Positions 8,391 to 16,786 of a DNA stretch of 64,000 bases are shown piece by piece (the stretch's first letter is position 1; the number at the start of each line of letters is the position of its first letter). This DNA is from UMGS1601 sp900553335 (lineage in GTDB: Bacteria > Bacillota > Clostridia > Oscillospirales > Ruminococcaceae), in the NCBI GenBank assembly GCA_937920725.1, contig CALEUW010000021.1, forward strand, positions 42,994-106,993. Reading direction: 5' to 3'. The position numbers were made by a program, and so were the translations under genes. The notes under the pieces are model-generated. The model had not been told where the DNA came from. It saw only the letters and a program-made list of their open reading frames with translations, and searched no databases.

Positions 8391-9155
8391 TTATCTTAAA
8401 ATATTTGGATTAAAAATTGCTTTTGTTTCATCAAGCTTTGTTATCGCTATACTAACGTCCACCTGTCTGTTATCTATATAAACACACTTTGGAGTATATA
8501 CTTTTATAAGTCCGCTTCCATTGACGGTCGAATACGGAAGAAGCTTATACAGCTTGTTTTTAAAAGCCGCTTCAAGCTCATCTGAACTGCAAACAATCAC
8601 TGACTTCTGCGAAAAAAAATCGTAAAGAGAATTTCCGGTATCGCTTATTCCATCAAGTCTTACAGAAACACTTTCGGTTTTTATCTCAACACTCGCACCT
8701 TTTTTTGCACAGTTTCTGAAACTTATGTAATCGTATATCCAAAATACTGCATACGTAATCGCAGTTACCAAAACCAGTATTATAAGCGAGATATCAAAAT
8801 ATACTGTTACTCCTATGATATATACCGCTCTTCCTAGGATCTTCCATATTAAAACGCACATTCCTATAAAAAGCAAATTAACCAGTATCAGCTTTCCTGC
8901 TGTGTCAAAAAGCGTTTTTAGCCTTAACCCGGATAGTATAAGCGAAATTATAAAAAGAGTAATAAGCTTTACTGCAAAGCTAAAAAACAGACTATCGCTT
9001 ATAAATATCTGGAGCGACGATATTCCTCCGATTAAAGATGCTGATATCACTTTAAACACAGTATACTTTCTATGTGAAACCAACATGACCGATTTAATGA
9101 AAAAATACGTTATGTATACATTTGTAAGTATCAGAACATCTACATAAATTGTCAC
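8391..9155 (-). CDS. spoIIGA: Pro-sigma-E processing peptidase SpoIIGA
   Basis: A membrane aspartic protease of about 254 aa. The first half has about five hydrophobic helices and the second half carries the protease core with the D-T-G triplet in GISDTGNSLYD, the catalytic Asp of the SpoIIGA family. It cleaves the pro-region of SigE, encoded immediately downstream. The start is uncertain: the GTG at 9155 (VTIYVDVLIL) matches family N-termini, but AGGAG is only 3 nt away, so an ATT six bases further in cannot be excluded; the upstream TTG frame at 9200 has no ribosome-binding site. Confidence 0.9.
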   Translation of the reverse strand: MTIYVDVLILTNVYITYFFIKSVMLVSHRKYTVFKVISASLIGGISSLQIFISDSLFFSFAVKLITLFIISLILSGLRLKTLFDTAGKLILVNLLFIGMCVLIWKILGRAVYIIGVTVYFDISLIILVLVTAITYAVFWIYDYISFRNCAKKGASVEIKTESVSVRLDGISDTGNSLYDFFSQKSVIVCSSDELEAAFKNKLYKLLPYSTVNGSGLIKVYTPKCVYIDNRQVDVSIAITKLDETKAIFNPNILR

Positions 9156-9390
9156 TTTCTCCTGCCTCGCTTCAATATGTGGTGTCGTCCCGTCATTCAA
9201 TGATCATTAGTTTTTCAGATTGAGATAACGTTTTCCATTATAAAAAATAAATGTAACCCTCTGCCATTAAGGCGGGGATATCATTGATATTATTAAAAAA
9301 ATGCGTCTGACAGCCGCTTGCTATCGGTATAATAATGTACAATGCTATTATATATCAGACCGCTCAAAAGAAATGTCGATTTTATAACAC

Positions 9391-9426
9391 AAAAACCTTT
9401 TACAGAAAATTTTCTGTAAAAGGTTT
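9391..9426. terminator. Perfect 36-bp palindrome, bidirectional terminator
   Basis: AAAACCTTTTACAGAAAA is followed directly by its exact reverse complement. It starts 5 nt after the stop of the 9431-9808 gene and carries T-runs on both strands, so it can terminate either way. Confidence 0.8.
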
Positions 9427-9430
9427 TAAA

Positions 9431-9808
9431 CTACCAAAGCTTTAGATCAAAAGCGTTAAACAAAAAGACCAAAAGCACTATCAAAAATATTGCCCCAAAT
9501 ACTGCGGATATAGTAATCGCTGCAAGCTTCGAGTCGGTCATATTCTTTTTATTTCTTTTCTTAGCACCCCTTTTTTTCTTTGTCGAAGTGCTTTGAGTTT
9601 GTGTTACCGGAAAGTTTTTCCTGCTGCTTCTAACCAACGGCTGCCAACTATTGTCATTCTGTGTCCTTGCAATTACTATCGGCTCTGTTTTCTTTGCCGT
9701 CTTTTTCACAGCAGTCGTTTTTCTTGCAGTACCGTTTCGTGTTGTCTGACTGGCCCTTGCTTTTGAAGTTTTTGCTGTCGAACCGGTTTTTCTTTTCGTC
9801 TGTGCCAT
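9431..9808 (-). CDS. Small basic protein with a C-terminal membrane anchor
   Basis: A 125-aa protein I cannot name. Residues 1-90 are a Lys/Thr/Arg/Ser-rich, probably disordered tail (several KKT, TAKK and KKRG runs) and residues about 97-118 form one membrane helix (AITISAVFGAIFLIVLLVFLF). The topology, cytosolic basic tail plus tail anchor, could suit a nucleic-acid or envelope tether; no enzyme motif is seen. It stands alone between terminators. Confidence 0.6.
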   Translation of the reverse strand: MAQTKRKTGSTAKTSKARASQTTRNGTARKTTAVKKTAKKTEPIVIARTQNDNSWQPLVRSSRKNFPVTQTQSTSTKKKRGAKKRNKKNMTDSKLAAITISAVFGAIFLIVLLVFLFNAFDLKLW

Positions 9809-9891
9809 TTATTTCACCCACTTTAAAGTTACTTTACATATTCTATATTCTATTTTACTAAATCTGTTTATATGTGTCAACTAAAAAAAGA

Positions 9892-9926
9892 AAAACAGCA
9901 GAACTAAAATTAAGTCCTGCTGTTTT
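9892..9926. terminator. Terminator after the small secreted protein gene
   Basis: AAAACAGCAGRACT is mirrored by AGTCCTGCTGTTTT; on the minus strand the hairpin is followed by TTTTTCTTTTTTT. It lies about 50 nt past the stop of the 9974-10399 gene. Confidence 0.75.
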
Positions 9927-9973
9927 CCTTAGTGTGTATTGCATCCTGTGTGAAGATATCAAAGTAAATAGCA

Positions 9974-10399
9974 TTAAATCGTTTTTTTAATGCTGTAAGA
10001 AGTAGTATTTTCAGCATTAGAACCGAGATATACTACTACGTCCGTTTTTACACGGTAAGTTCCGCTTGACAGCGAAGTATATATTTTAGTAAATTTAGCT
10101 TTATTTGAATCAAACATTTGGCTGGCTATCTTTGTATTAGTCCATTCCGAGCCGCTTTGCTTTTGAAGCGTTTGTATAACATAAATCATTGCATCATTGC
10201 TAGATATTTTAACCTCGCTTACACAAGTTGCGATTTTGCCTGAAACTTTTAAATCGCTTTCGTTAGTATTAAACACCAAACTGTAAGTTGAAATGCTCCC
10301 GTTATCATTAGTATTCTCAGCAAAAGCTGTATATGTCATGCAGCAAAATGCAATTGCCACAGCACACAAAACAGATAAAATTTTTTTCATATGTTTCAT
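9974..10399 (-). CDS. Small secreted protein, unknown
   Basis: A 141-aa protein with a typical signal peptide (MKKILSVLCAVAIAFCCMTYTAFA, cut near residue 27) and a beta-rich mature part of about 114 residues ending in NAENTTSYSIKKTI. SSGTYRVKTDVVVYLGSN looks like the last strands of an immunoglobulin-like or cell-envelope beta fold, but I recognise no family. It is 12 nt downstream of the sigma-factor partner gene, so it is probably the output or a sensor of that three-gene unit. Confidence 0.65.
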   Translation of the reverse strand: MKHMKKILSVLCAVAIAFCCMTYTAFAENTNDNGSISTYSLVFNTNESDLKVSGKIATCVSEVKISSNDAMIYVIQTLQKQSGSEWTNTKIASQMFDSNKAKFTKIYTSLSSGTYRVKTDVVVYLGSNAENTTSYSIKKTI

Positions 10400-10410
10400 C
10401 CTTTATATCA

Positions 10411-11133
10411 CTAAGATTTCTCTCTTATGGTTTCCGCAAGCCGCATAGTTTCATCATAACTGATATCCCAAGTGCTTAAACAAATGGCAGTATCACCTAT
10501 TCCCCATATCAACGTTACGCAATAACCATATTCGCCGTCATATATTTCTACATAATACTCTCTTCCGTTATGTTTTATCCAGGTCTTTTTCGAGGTTTCA
10601 AGCGGAAGCTTTATTCCACTAAAATCATAATAATGATTCTGGTCAAACGATATTATTACTTTGCCTTTTTCATCTATATAGCTGATGTCGTAGGAAGTCT
10701 GATCTTCAAAATCAACTACTAATTCATATTCATCGTCAACACCGCTAAGCTCATACTTTTGAATGTAGACATCATCCATACCTCCGGAACTTGCGTATTT
10801 TGCATCGTTCTCTCCATAGGTAAATATCATCAGTGCATCTGGAGTAACTATTGGCAAAAACTCAAAATTTTTCTCTTTAAATGCGTCAACGTCCACATCA
10901 ACACCAATACAACATACTAACACAATTACAAAAGTAATAGCCAAACAAGCCACTCGTTTAAACGAAAGCGGTATATGTATTGTTTTGTTCTTTTTGTTTA
11001 TAATCTCCTGAATTCTGCCGTTAAACTCTTCAGATACCAAAGGAGTATCAGATATTTCCTCATTTTCATATAACTCATCAAGTACCGGATCTACAGCATC
11101 TTTTAATGCAGCTGAAAGTATATCGTACTTCAT
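10411..11133 (-). CDS. Membrane partner of the ECF sigma factor (anti-sigma-like)
   Basis: A 240-aa single-pass membrane protein: a cytosolic N-terminus of about 60 residues with acidic and basic patches, one helix (VACLAITFVIVLVCCIGVDV, about 63-82) and an extracellular C-terminal domain resembling DUF4367 domains of anti-sigma proteins (IWGIGDTAICLSTWDISYDETMRLAETI). Its ATG overlaps the sigma-factor stop by 4 nt (ATGA), the classical coupling for a sigma/anti-sigma pair. The function is inferred from topology and position; no zinc anti-sigma HxxxCxxC motif is present. Confidence 0.7.
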   Translation of the reverse strand: MKYDILSAALKDAVDPVLDELYENEEISDTPLVSEEFNGRIQEIINKKNKTIHIPLSFKRVACLAITFVIVLVCCIGVDVDVDAFKEKNFEFLPIVTPDALMIFTYGENDAKYASSGGMDDVYIQKYELSGVDDEYELVVDFEDQTSYDISYIDEKGKVIISFDQNHYYDFSGIKLPLETSKKTWIKHNGREYYVEIYDGEYGYCVTLIWGIGDTAICLSTWDISYDETMRLAETIREKS

Positions 11134-11666
11134 ATGTCAAAACCCTCCTTCAATTTATTTGAAAGTTCAATCCTTGCACGGTGTAATCTCTGCCTTGCAC
11201 AAGATTGCGTAATGCCCAATGAAGATGCTATATCTTTACAGCTAAGCCCAAAAATGTATTTCAGATACATGATTTCGCTGTAATTATCATCAAGACTTTT
11301 TATACAGTCAACAATATAATTATATTTATATGTAGATAAGGAATTATCAGATAAATGTATGCTGTCCTCAGCAGCAATTCTAATCAATTTCTGTTGTTTT
11401 GCTTCTTGTCTTAAAATATCATTTGCACAGCTCTTAACAACTAGAGCTAAATACCTGCTCTGCTGTGCATCATCAAATGTTTTGATTCTGTCATAGCATT
11501 TTACGATTCTAATAAAAGCTTCAGAACAAGCGTCCTCAGCCATCGGTCGATCTTTTAAAATGCAATATGCAATTTTCATAGCCTTATTAATATTCTGACT
11601 GTAAAACTCAGAAAAGCTTAAAGTACTGCATTCAAAATCAGTAAGTGTAAATAAAGCGCCGAGCAT
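11130..11666 (-). CDS. ECF-type RNA polymerase sigma factor
   Basis: A small sigma-70 factor of about 178 aa. Region 2 is FSEFYSQNINKAMKIAYCILKDRPMAEDACSEAFIRIVK and region 4 is LDDNYSEIMYLKYIFGLSCKDIASSLGITQSCARQRLHRAR, the pair defining ECF factors. I start at the ATG at 11666, preceded by GGAGGGG, rather than an earlier in-frame codon. It is the first gene of a unit with the membrane partner and the small secreted protein, so an envelope stress or surface response is likely. Confidence 0.88.
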   Translation of the reverse strand: MLGALFTLTDFECSTLSFSEFYSQNINKAMKIAYCILKDRPMAEDACSEAFIRIVKCYDRIKTFDDAQQSRYLALVVKSCANDILRQEAKQQKLIRIAAEDSIHLSDNSLSTYKYNYIVDCIKSLDDNYSEIMYLKYIFGLSCKDIASSLGITQSCARQRLHRARIELSNKLKEGFDI

Positions 11667-11696
11667 TTGTCCCCTCCGAAAAATTACTATGTACAA

Positions 11697-12103
11697 ATTA
11701 TATTATATATTCATACAAATGTAAACGTTTTTCGGTGCTTTGCCTTAAATAATGACAAAACATACTGCTGATCCGTTTTCAATAATGGGCGCAGCCCCGT
11801 TATTCAACGTTTTCATCGGGGTATTGCATCCCCTCCGCTGAAAGAATTAAGTGAAACCCGCCGCCTATATGGCGGAGTACATCTTAATTCAGTGATAAAC
11901 GCATCAGAAAAGAAGAAATAATTTCCCTTTTAAATCTTTATAATACATAAACGTCTTTTTTTGTCGTATTGTGACACATCTTTTAATTTTTCGGCATTTT
12001 CAACAAATAAATATAATGATATTTGTATAATATGACAAGATATATAAGGGCGCACAACTAATTATTCTTCGGTTTTTCTAACACGAAAAAGTAGTGTAAA
12101 AAT
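11697..12103. other. Intergenic region with hairpins, no gene
   Basis: No coding sequence is supported. Two structures are visible: AATAATGGGCGCAGCCCCGTT (an imperfect stem near 11788-11812) and a nested hairpin near 11864-11902 in which GAATTAAG pairs with CTTAATTC around CCGCC-TATA-GGCGG. It also holds the divergent promoters of the sigma operon and purC. Confidence 0.4.
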
Positions 12104-12133
12104 CTTGAAAAACAGCAAAAACTGTGATACAAT
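12104..12133 (+). promoter_or_regulatory. purC promoter
   Basis: TTGAAA at 12104-12109 and TACAAT at 12128-12133 are separated by 18 nt and lie about 37 nt before the purC start. No purine operator or riboswitch was recognised. Confidence 0.7.
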
Positions 12134-12169
12134 AAATTTATTGACGATTTAAAGAAAGGATTGTTCATT

Positions 12170-13015
12170 ATGAAAAAGATTATAAGCGGAAAAGTAAGGG
12201 AAGTTTACGATCTCGAAAACGGGCAGCTTGTTATTGTTACAACTGACAGAATTTCAGCATTTGATGTTATACTGCCTACTGAAATTCCGGACAAGGGCAT
12301 CGTATTAAATCAGATGTCGCTGTTTTGGTTTGATTTTGTGAAGGATATTATTCCAAATCACATAATCTCAAGCGATCTTAAGGATATGCCGAAAGAATTT
12401 CAAAAGCCGGAATACGAGGGCAGAACGATACTGGTTAAGAAGCTTCAGATGATGAATTATGAGTTCATAGTTCGAGGATATATGTTTGGAAGCATGTGGG
12501 AAGCATATAAAAAAGGTGAAGAATTCTGCGGAACTAAGTTTGACAAGCAATACAATCTTGCAGAGAAGCTTGACGAGCCGATGTTTACTCCTTCCACTAA
12601 GGCAAGCGAGGGCCACGACATTTATGTAAGCTTTGACCAAATGGCATCAGACATCGGATATGAGCTTGCTGAGAAAATCAGAGATATTTCTATTAACCTT
12701 TATAACAAATGCTTTGAATATGCAAAAGAGCATGGAATAATCTTAGTGGACACTAAGTTTGAGTTTGGAGTTGATGAGAACGGAGTTTTAACTATTGCAG
12801 ACGAAATATTCACTCCTGACTCATCACGTTTCTGGGATGCAGATGAATATAAAATCGGAACAAGCCCCAAAAGCTTTGACAAGCAGTTTGTAAGAGATTG
12901 GCTCAAGGAAATGGGAATTGACGGAAAAGAAGGCATTCAGCCGCTTCCTCAGGACGTTGTAGAAAACACTAGCAAAATATACTGGGAAGGTCTTCACAGA
13001 CTTAAGGGTGAATAA
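12170..13015 (+). CDS. purC: SAICAR synthetase (phosphoribosylaminoimidazole-succinocarboxamide synthase)
   Basis: It joins CAIR and aspartate using ATP in purine synthesis. The whole family pattern is present: SGKVREVYDLENGQLVIVTTDR at the N-terminus (ATP-binding loop), SAFDVILPTEIPDKG, VVRGYMFGSMW-like EFIVRGYMFGSMWEAYKKG, STKASEGHD and DTKFEFGVDENG, with metal-binding DEIFTPDSSRFWD. About 281 aa, the length of the long PurC form. The ATG at 12170 has AAAGGA 10 nt upstream. It is monocistronic here, away from other pur genes. Confidence 0.96.
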   Translation: MKKIISGKVREVYDLENGQLVIVTTDRISAFDVILPTEIPDKGIVLNQMSLFWFDFVKDIIPNHIISSDLKDMPKEFQKPEYEGRTILVKKLQMMNYEFIVRGYMFGSMWEAYKKGEEFCGTKFDKQYNLAEKLDEPMFTPSTKASEGHDIYVSFDQMASDIGYELAEKIRDISINLYNKCFEYAKEHGIILVDTKFEFGVDENGVLTIADEIFTPDSSRFWDADEYKIGTSPKSFDKQFVRDWLKEMGIDGKEGIQPLPQDVVENTSKIYWEGLHRLKGE

Positions 13016-13085
13016 CAGTCATTGATCCCCTACCCACTGATCATGAAAGTAATTATGTATTAAGGCAAAAAATTGGTAAAAAACA

Positions 13086-13114
13086 CTTGCAATTTCAAGA
13101 TAGCTGTGGTATAA
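13086..13114 (+). promoter_or_regulatory. rplS promoter
   Basis: TTGCAA (13086-13091) and a perfect TATAAT (13109-13114) with 17-nt spacing lie about 140 nt upstream of rplS. Confidence 0.8.
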
Positions 13115-13119
13115 TATTA

Positions 13120-13250
13120 AGGCATTTGAGAATCCGTCGTGAAATCCGACGAGAGTTAGTGCATATCATACGATATACATTAAAGCGGATAGTCCTCTGG
13201 CATTAAGGAATTTAGTGCGTATGAATATCTGAAAAAACACAGGAGGTATT
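13120..13250 (+). ncRNA. Probable L19 5' leader RNA
   Basis: The 130-nt untranslated leader between the rplS promoter and its ribosome-binding site holds a short hairpin (CGTCG/CGACG at about 13135-13151) and a longer pairing of CATACG with CGTATG. Structured leaders are known for rplS in Firmicutes and act in autoregulation. I see position and stems, not a sequence-level match. Confidence 0.45.
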
Positions 13251-13254
13251 TAAA

Positions 13255-13599
13255 GTGGACGCTTTAAAGCTTATTTCAAATTCCAGCCTTAAGGCTGAGG
13301 TTCCGGAGCTTAACATTGGTGACACCGTTAAGGTTCACGTTAAGATCAAGGAAGGTGACAAGTCGAGAATTCAGGTATTTGAGGGAACAATCATCGCTAA
13401 GAAGCACGGTGGAATCAACGAAACTTTTACAGTAAGAAGAGTTGCTCACGGATGCGGAATCGAAAGAGTTTTCCCTGTTCATTCACCTGTTGTTGACAAG
13501 GTTGAAATTGTTAGAAGAGGTCGTGTAAGAAGAGCTAAGCTTTACTACTTGAGAGATAGAGTAGGTAAGGCTGCTAAGGTTAAAGAAGCGATCAGATAA
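13255..13599 (+). CDS. rplS: 50S ribosomal protein L19
   Basis: A 114-aa L19, located at the 30S/50S interface. Visible are IGDTVKVHVKIKEGDKSRIQ, FEGTIIAKKHGG, ETFTVRRVAHGCGIERVFP and RRGRVRRAKLYYLRDRVGKAAKV, the family core. It uses a GTG start at 13255 behind AGGAGG. The gene is transcribed alone, with its own promoter, leader and terminator, and without the usual rimM-trmD partners. Confidence 0.97.
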   Translation: MDALKLISNSSLKAEVPELNIGDTVKVHVKIKEGDKSRIQVFEGTIIAKKHGGINETFTVRRVAHGCGIERVFPVHSPVVDKVEIVRRGRVRRAKLYYLRDRVGKAAKVKEAIR

Positions 13600-13614
13600 T
13601 CAGCCAAGAATTTT

Positions 13615-13647
13615 ACGGAGTATGGTTCTCATACTCCGTATTTTTTT
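13615..13647 (+). terminator. rplS terminator
   Basis: ACGGAGTATG-GTTCT-CATACTCCGT followed by ATTTTTTTAT, 16 nt after the stop codon. Confidence 0.9.
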
Positions 13648-14094
13648 ATCTGATATAAAAAGAGTTGATCGATATTTTTAACGATTGCTCTAGTTTAACA
13701 AAAAGCACATGGATTTTTCTATTGTACTTTTTTACTGCCTTGTGCAAGGAATGTTGCGTTTACTTTTATTCTATTTGTATGACATATAACATTAAGGTAA
13801 AACACCTTATCGCTGACTTATCGTGCATTCGCACGATTCAGCTGTCGCCTTCCCTTAAAACATTGTATCATTAATTTGCTGCCGCCGCTCTGTAGGCTTT
13901 GCCGGCAATTGCAATAAATCGCAATTAAATTATGATATAACGTAATTAAGAACGAGATAAGAATTGTGCTTGATAAAGAATTTCAATGTTATCTAACACA
14001 ATGAGAAATGATAATAAGATTTCTACTATGCTTTATTGACTGCTCTCTTTACCTTATTTTGAGAATTGCTTGTAAAAAATAAAAGCTCAATTTC
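13648..14094. other. Intergenic region, no gene seen
   Basis: A 69-codon open frame in this stretch has no ribosome-binding site or recognisable sequence and is not called. Nothing else is supported apart from AT-rich spacer. Confidence 0.4.
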
Positions 14095-14123
14095 TTGACG
14101 TTTTTGCAGAAATATAGTAAAAT
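14095..14123 (+). promoter_or_regulatory. Promoter of the sodium symporter gene
   Basis: TTGACG (14095-14100) and TAAAAT (14118-14123), 17 nt apart, precede an 80-nt leader with a hairpin (CGGA-ACGG pairing with CCGT-TCCG at about 14154-14195) just upstream of AGAAAGGA. Confidence 0.65.
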
Positions 14124-14211
14124 AAAAATGATAATATAAAATTCAAACAAAGTCGGATAGACGGGTAATGGAACGGCTTTTTCCGTGTCCGCAGAAAGGA
14201 ATTATTTTTAA

Positions 14212-15567
14212 ATGAATAACAAAACTAATACGGTTAAAAGCGGATTCGGCTCAAGGCTAGGATTTATTTTAGCAGCCGCCGGTTCTGCGGTCGGTCTTGG
14301 AAATATCTGGCGTTTTCCTTATTTGGCAGCAAAATATGGCGGCGGAATGTTTTTACTTATATATTTAATACTTGCTGTTACCTTTGGATTTGCATTAATG
14401 ATAACAGAAATTGCAATCGGCAGAAAGACAGGCAAAAGCGTAATAGGTGCATATTCTGCTATGGACAGGCATTTTTCTCCGCTTGGATGGCTTGCAGCTG
14501 CAATCCCCGTTGTAATCCTTCCGTATTACTGTGTCATCGGAGGTTGGGTTTTAAAATACCTGACAGAGTTTGCTACCGGAGCCGGAAAATCAACTGCCGG
14601 CAATGGTGATTACTTTTCTGCTTTTATAAGCAGCCCTGTTGCACCAATAGTTTTCTTTGCTGTTTTTATCGTACTTACTGCGGTTGTAGTAATGCTTGGA
14701 GTTGAAAAGGGTATAGAAAAAGTCAGTAAAATACTCATGCCTGTACTTCTGCTATTGATTGTCGGTACAGGAATTTACACGCTTACTCTTCCGGGAGCAA
14801 TTGACGGTTTAATCTACTATGTAAAGCCGGATTTGTCCGAATTTTCCATTAAAACAGTAATAGCGGCAATGGGACAGCTTTTCTATTCCATGTCTCTTGC
14901 TATGGGAATTATGATTACATATGGTTCATATATGCGTAAAGAGGACAACATTGAAAAATCCGTAAGACAGATCGAAATTTTTGATACGCTGGTAGCCTTT
15001 CTTGCCGGTTTGATAATTGTTCCTGCTGTATTTGTTTTTTCGGGTGGTGACAGGAGTGCACTTAATGCCGGTCCTAAGCTTATGTTTGTAACTCTTCCGA
15101 ATGTTTTTGATTCCATGGCAGGCGGACAGATTGTAGGCACTGTATTTTTTGTTCTTGTTGCACTTGCAGCGCTTACATCGTCGATTTCATTGATGGAAAC
15201 CGTTGTATCTATCATATGCGAGCGTTTTAAATTTAAAAGAGTTACAAGCTGTCTGATAGTAATTGCATTTTCGTTCCTTCTGGGTATGGTTTCGATTTTC
15301 GGCTATAGTATATGGTCGGATTTCACGCTTTTTAAAATGCAGATGCTTGATTTCTTTGACTTTGTAAGCAATAATATAATGATGCCTGTTGTTGCTCTTA
15401 TGACCTGCATACTTATTGGTTTTGTTGTTAAATCAAAATATATTGAAGATGAAATAGAGCTTAATGCAAAATTCAAATCAAAAACGCTTTATCGTATAAT
15501 GATAAAATATATTTGTCCTGTTTGTATGGTTATCATATTGTTATCCTCGCTGTTTATCTCGCTTTAA
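14212..15567 (+). CDS. Sodium-dependent neurotransmitter:sodium symporter family transporter
   Basis: A 451-aa inner-membrane LeuT-fold transporter, expected to import amino acids or related solutes with sodium. The TM1 signature is intact: GFGSRLGFILAAAGSAVGLGNIWRFPYLAAKYGGG, including the unwound substrate/sodium site AVGLGN. SMSLAMGIMITYGSYMRKEDN is the TM6 region and LAALTSSISLMETVV the TM8 region. About 11 hydrophobic segments are seen, as in bacterial members that lack TM12. It is monocistronic between its own promoter and terminator. Confidence 0.93.
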   Translation: MNNKTNTVKSGFGSRLGFILAAAGSAVGLGNIWRFPYLAAKYGGGMFLLIYLILAVTFGFALMITEIAIGRKTGKSVIGAYSAMDRHFSPLGWLAAAIPVVILPYYCVIGGWVLKYLTEFATGAGKSTAGNGDYFSAFISSPVAPIVFFAVFIVLTAVVVMLGVEKGIEKVSKILMPVLLLLIVGTGIYTLTLPGAIDGLIYYVKPDLSEFSIKTVIAAMGQLFYSMSLAMGIMITYGSYMRKEDNIEKSVRQIEIFDTLVAFLAGLIIVPAVFVFSGGDRSALNAGPKLMFVTLPNVFDSMAGGQIVGTVFFVLVALAALTSSISLMETVVSIICERFKFKRVTSCLIVIAFSFLLGMVSIFGYSIWSDFTLFKMQMLDFFDFVSNNIMMPVVALMTCILIGFVVKSKYIEDEIELNAKFKSKTLYRIMIKYICPVCMVIILLSSLFISL

Positions 15568-15600
15568 GAAAAAATATAATATAAAAAAACTGTATAAAGC

Positions 15601-15646
15601 AATCAAGAGCAACTGATCTATATATTAGTTGCTCTTGATTTTTATA
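15601..15646 (+). terminator. Terminator of the symporter gene
   Basis: ATCAAGAGCAACT pairs perfectly with AGTTGCTCTTGAT around a 12-nt loop and is followed by TTTTTAT. Confidence 0.9.
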
Positions 15647-15672
15647 AAGATGTATATCCAGACTTTCTGCAA

Positions 15673-15927
15673 TGCAGACAAAAATGATTCTTCTGACCGT
15701 TGACAATCAAAAGACGGCTGATTACTTCGCAAGTAAAGCGGGTATTACCGAAGTCCGCGCAGAGTTTCTGCCAAGGAAAAGGTAGAAAGCATTACGAAAC
15801 TGCAAGCCGAAAACAGAATGTATGATCGGCGATGGTGTAAACGATGCACTTGCGCTAAAAACCGCAAATGTCGATGCGGCTATAGGAAGCGACATTGCTG
15901 TTGCAGCGGCAGACATTGCTCAATGAT
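15673..15927 (+). pseudogene. Fragment of a heavy-metal P-type ATPase
   Basis: Reading frames shift twice, but the P-domain of a P1B ATPase can be followed: ILLTVDNQKTADYFASKAGI, VRAEFLP, then (+1 frame) KEKVESITKLQAEN, then (another frame) MIGDGVNDALALKTANVDAAIGSD and ADIAQ, ending in two stops. These are the GDN-containing, LP-x-xK and GDGxND hinge motifs in the right order. Everything before and after is gone. It lies directly after the symporter terminator in a decayed stretch. Confidence 0.8.
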
Positions 15928-15970
15928 AGAAAATTTTCGTAAATTAGTATTCAGGCTATAGGGTTAGAAA

Positions 15971-16168
15971 ATGACAGTTTTAAATTTTCCGCACTTGATT
16001 GCAACACTGCTTCTTAATGAAGACGTTGACATTCGTTACATACAAAAATTACTGTGTCACAGCTCTATTACAACTACGCAAATATATACTCATGCAGCTA
16101 TGGTTAAGCAAAAAGAGATTCTTTCTATCAAGCATCCGAGAAACAAAATAATTGTGAACATAGAATAA
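15971..16168 (+). pseudogene. C-terminal remnant of a tyrosine recombinase
   Basis: About 60 codons remain of the catalytic domain: LIATLLLNEDVDIRYIQKLL, CHSSITTTQIYTHAAM, which is the HxLRH-tail/LGHSSxxTTQxYTH region with the nucleophile Tyr. The HxxR motif and all the N-terminus are missing and LGH has become LCH. It is unlike the intact integrase at 62235-63323, so it marks a different, older integration near the same tRNA locus. Confidence 0.75.
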
Positions 16169-16230
16169 TATCGTCGTCCTTACCATTAAACGCTTATTAA
16201 AAATATCTGCCAATTGGTTAAGCAATAATA

Positions 16231-16249
16231 ATGGGACATAAAGTCCCAT
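16231..16249. repeat. ICE-type hairpin repeat outside the ICE
   Basis: ATGGGACATAAAGTCCCAT, a perfect copy of the element-wide palindrome, lies on the chromosomal side of the left attachment site, 62 nt after the old integrase remnant. Confidence 0.8.
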
Positions 16250-16427
16250 TTCAACTTATAAATCGTAACAAATAATATCTATGTATAGAACATAATCTTT
16301 ATAAAACAAATGAAATGCCTAAAATCAATTATTTATTAATTATAATCTACACTATTCGACAAATATCCAATAATCTATATGATATAATGAATTATAAATT
16401 TATTGGTAACCCGCCATATATTTTGCA

Positions 16428-16470
16428 AAAAACATCGACAAGGCTATCTGCCCTGCCGATGTTTTTGCAT
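16428..16470. terminator. Terminator-like hairpin in the decayed region
   Basis: AAAACATCG and CGATGTTTTT pair around an inner AGG/CCT stem, with a T-run. No gene close by explains it; the 16170-16690 stretch otherwise shows nothing coding. Confidence 0.6.
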
Positions 16471-16687
16471 TATCTTCCACGCTTATTAAAATTATACTTG
16501 TTGATAGCATCATCCTGTGGAGAAAACAGCGCAAGCTGATTTTGCCGCTACATTTATTCATCAATTGTTTTAAATCTTAGTATAGTTTGTCAGACCATAC
16601 TTTCATTTTATTACTCAGGGGTTGTTTTTCAATTCACCGCCTAAGCTATTCTGAACTCCCGGCACAGCCTGGAGTTTTCGTTTGACA

Positions 16688-16726
16688 AAAAGTCCACCGT
16701 AATTCTATCAAGATTACGGTGGACTT
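16688..16726 (-). terminator. Original terminator of the tRNA-Ser gene
   Basis: On the minus strand AAGTCCACCGTAAT and ATTACGGTGGACTT form a 14-bp stem followed by TTTTTG. It starts 1 nt past the tRNA 3' end copy, so before the ICE inserted it would have terminated tRNA-Ser transcription. Confidence 0.8.
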
Positions 16727-16727
16727 A

Positions 16728-16786
<59 letters not shown>

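Noticed and set aside
13665..13874. A 69-codon plus-strand frame after rplS
   Set aside because: No ribosome-binding site, no family features, begins within spacer right after a terminator.
14130..14211. T-box or riboswitch before the sodium symporter
   Set aside because: The leader is only about 80 nt, lacks the T-box sequence and shows one simple hairpin.
16315..16539. A 74-codon plus-strand frame before the left attachment site
   Set aside because: Runs through a terminator hairpin and lies in decayed sequence.
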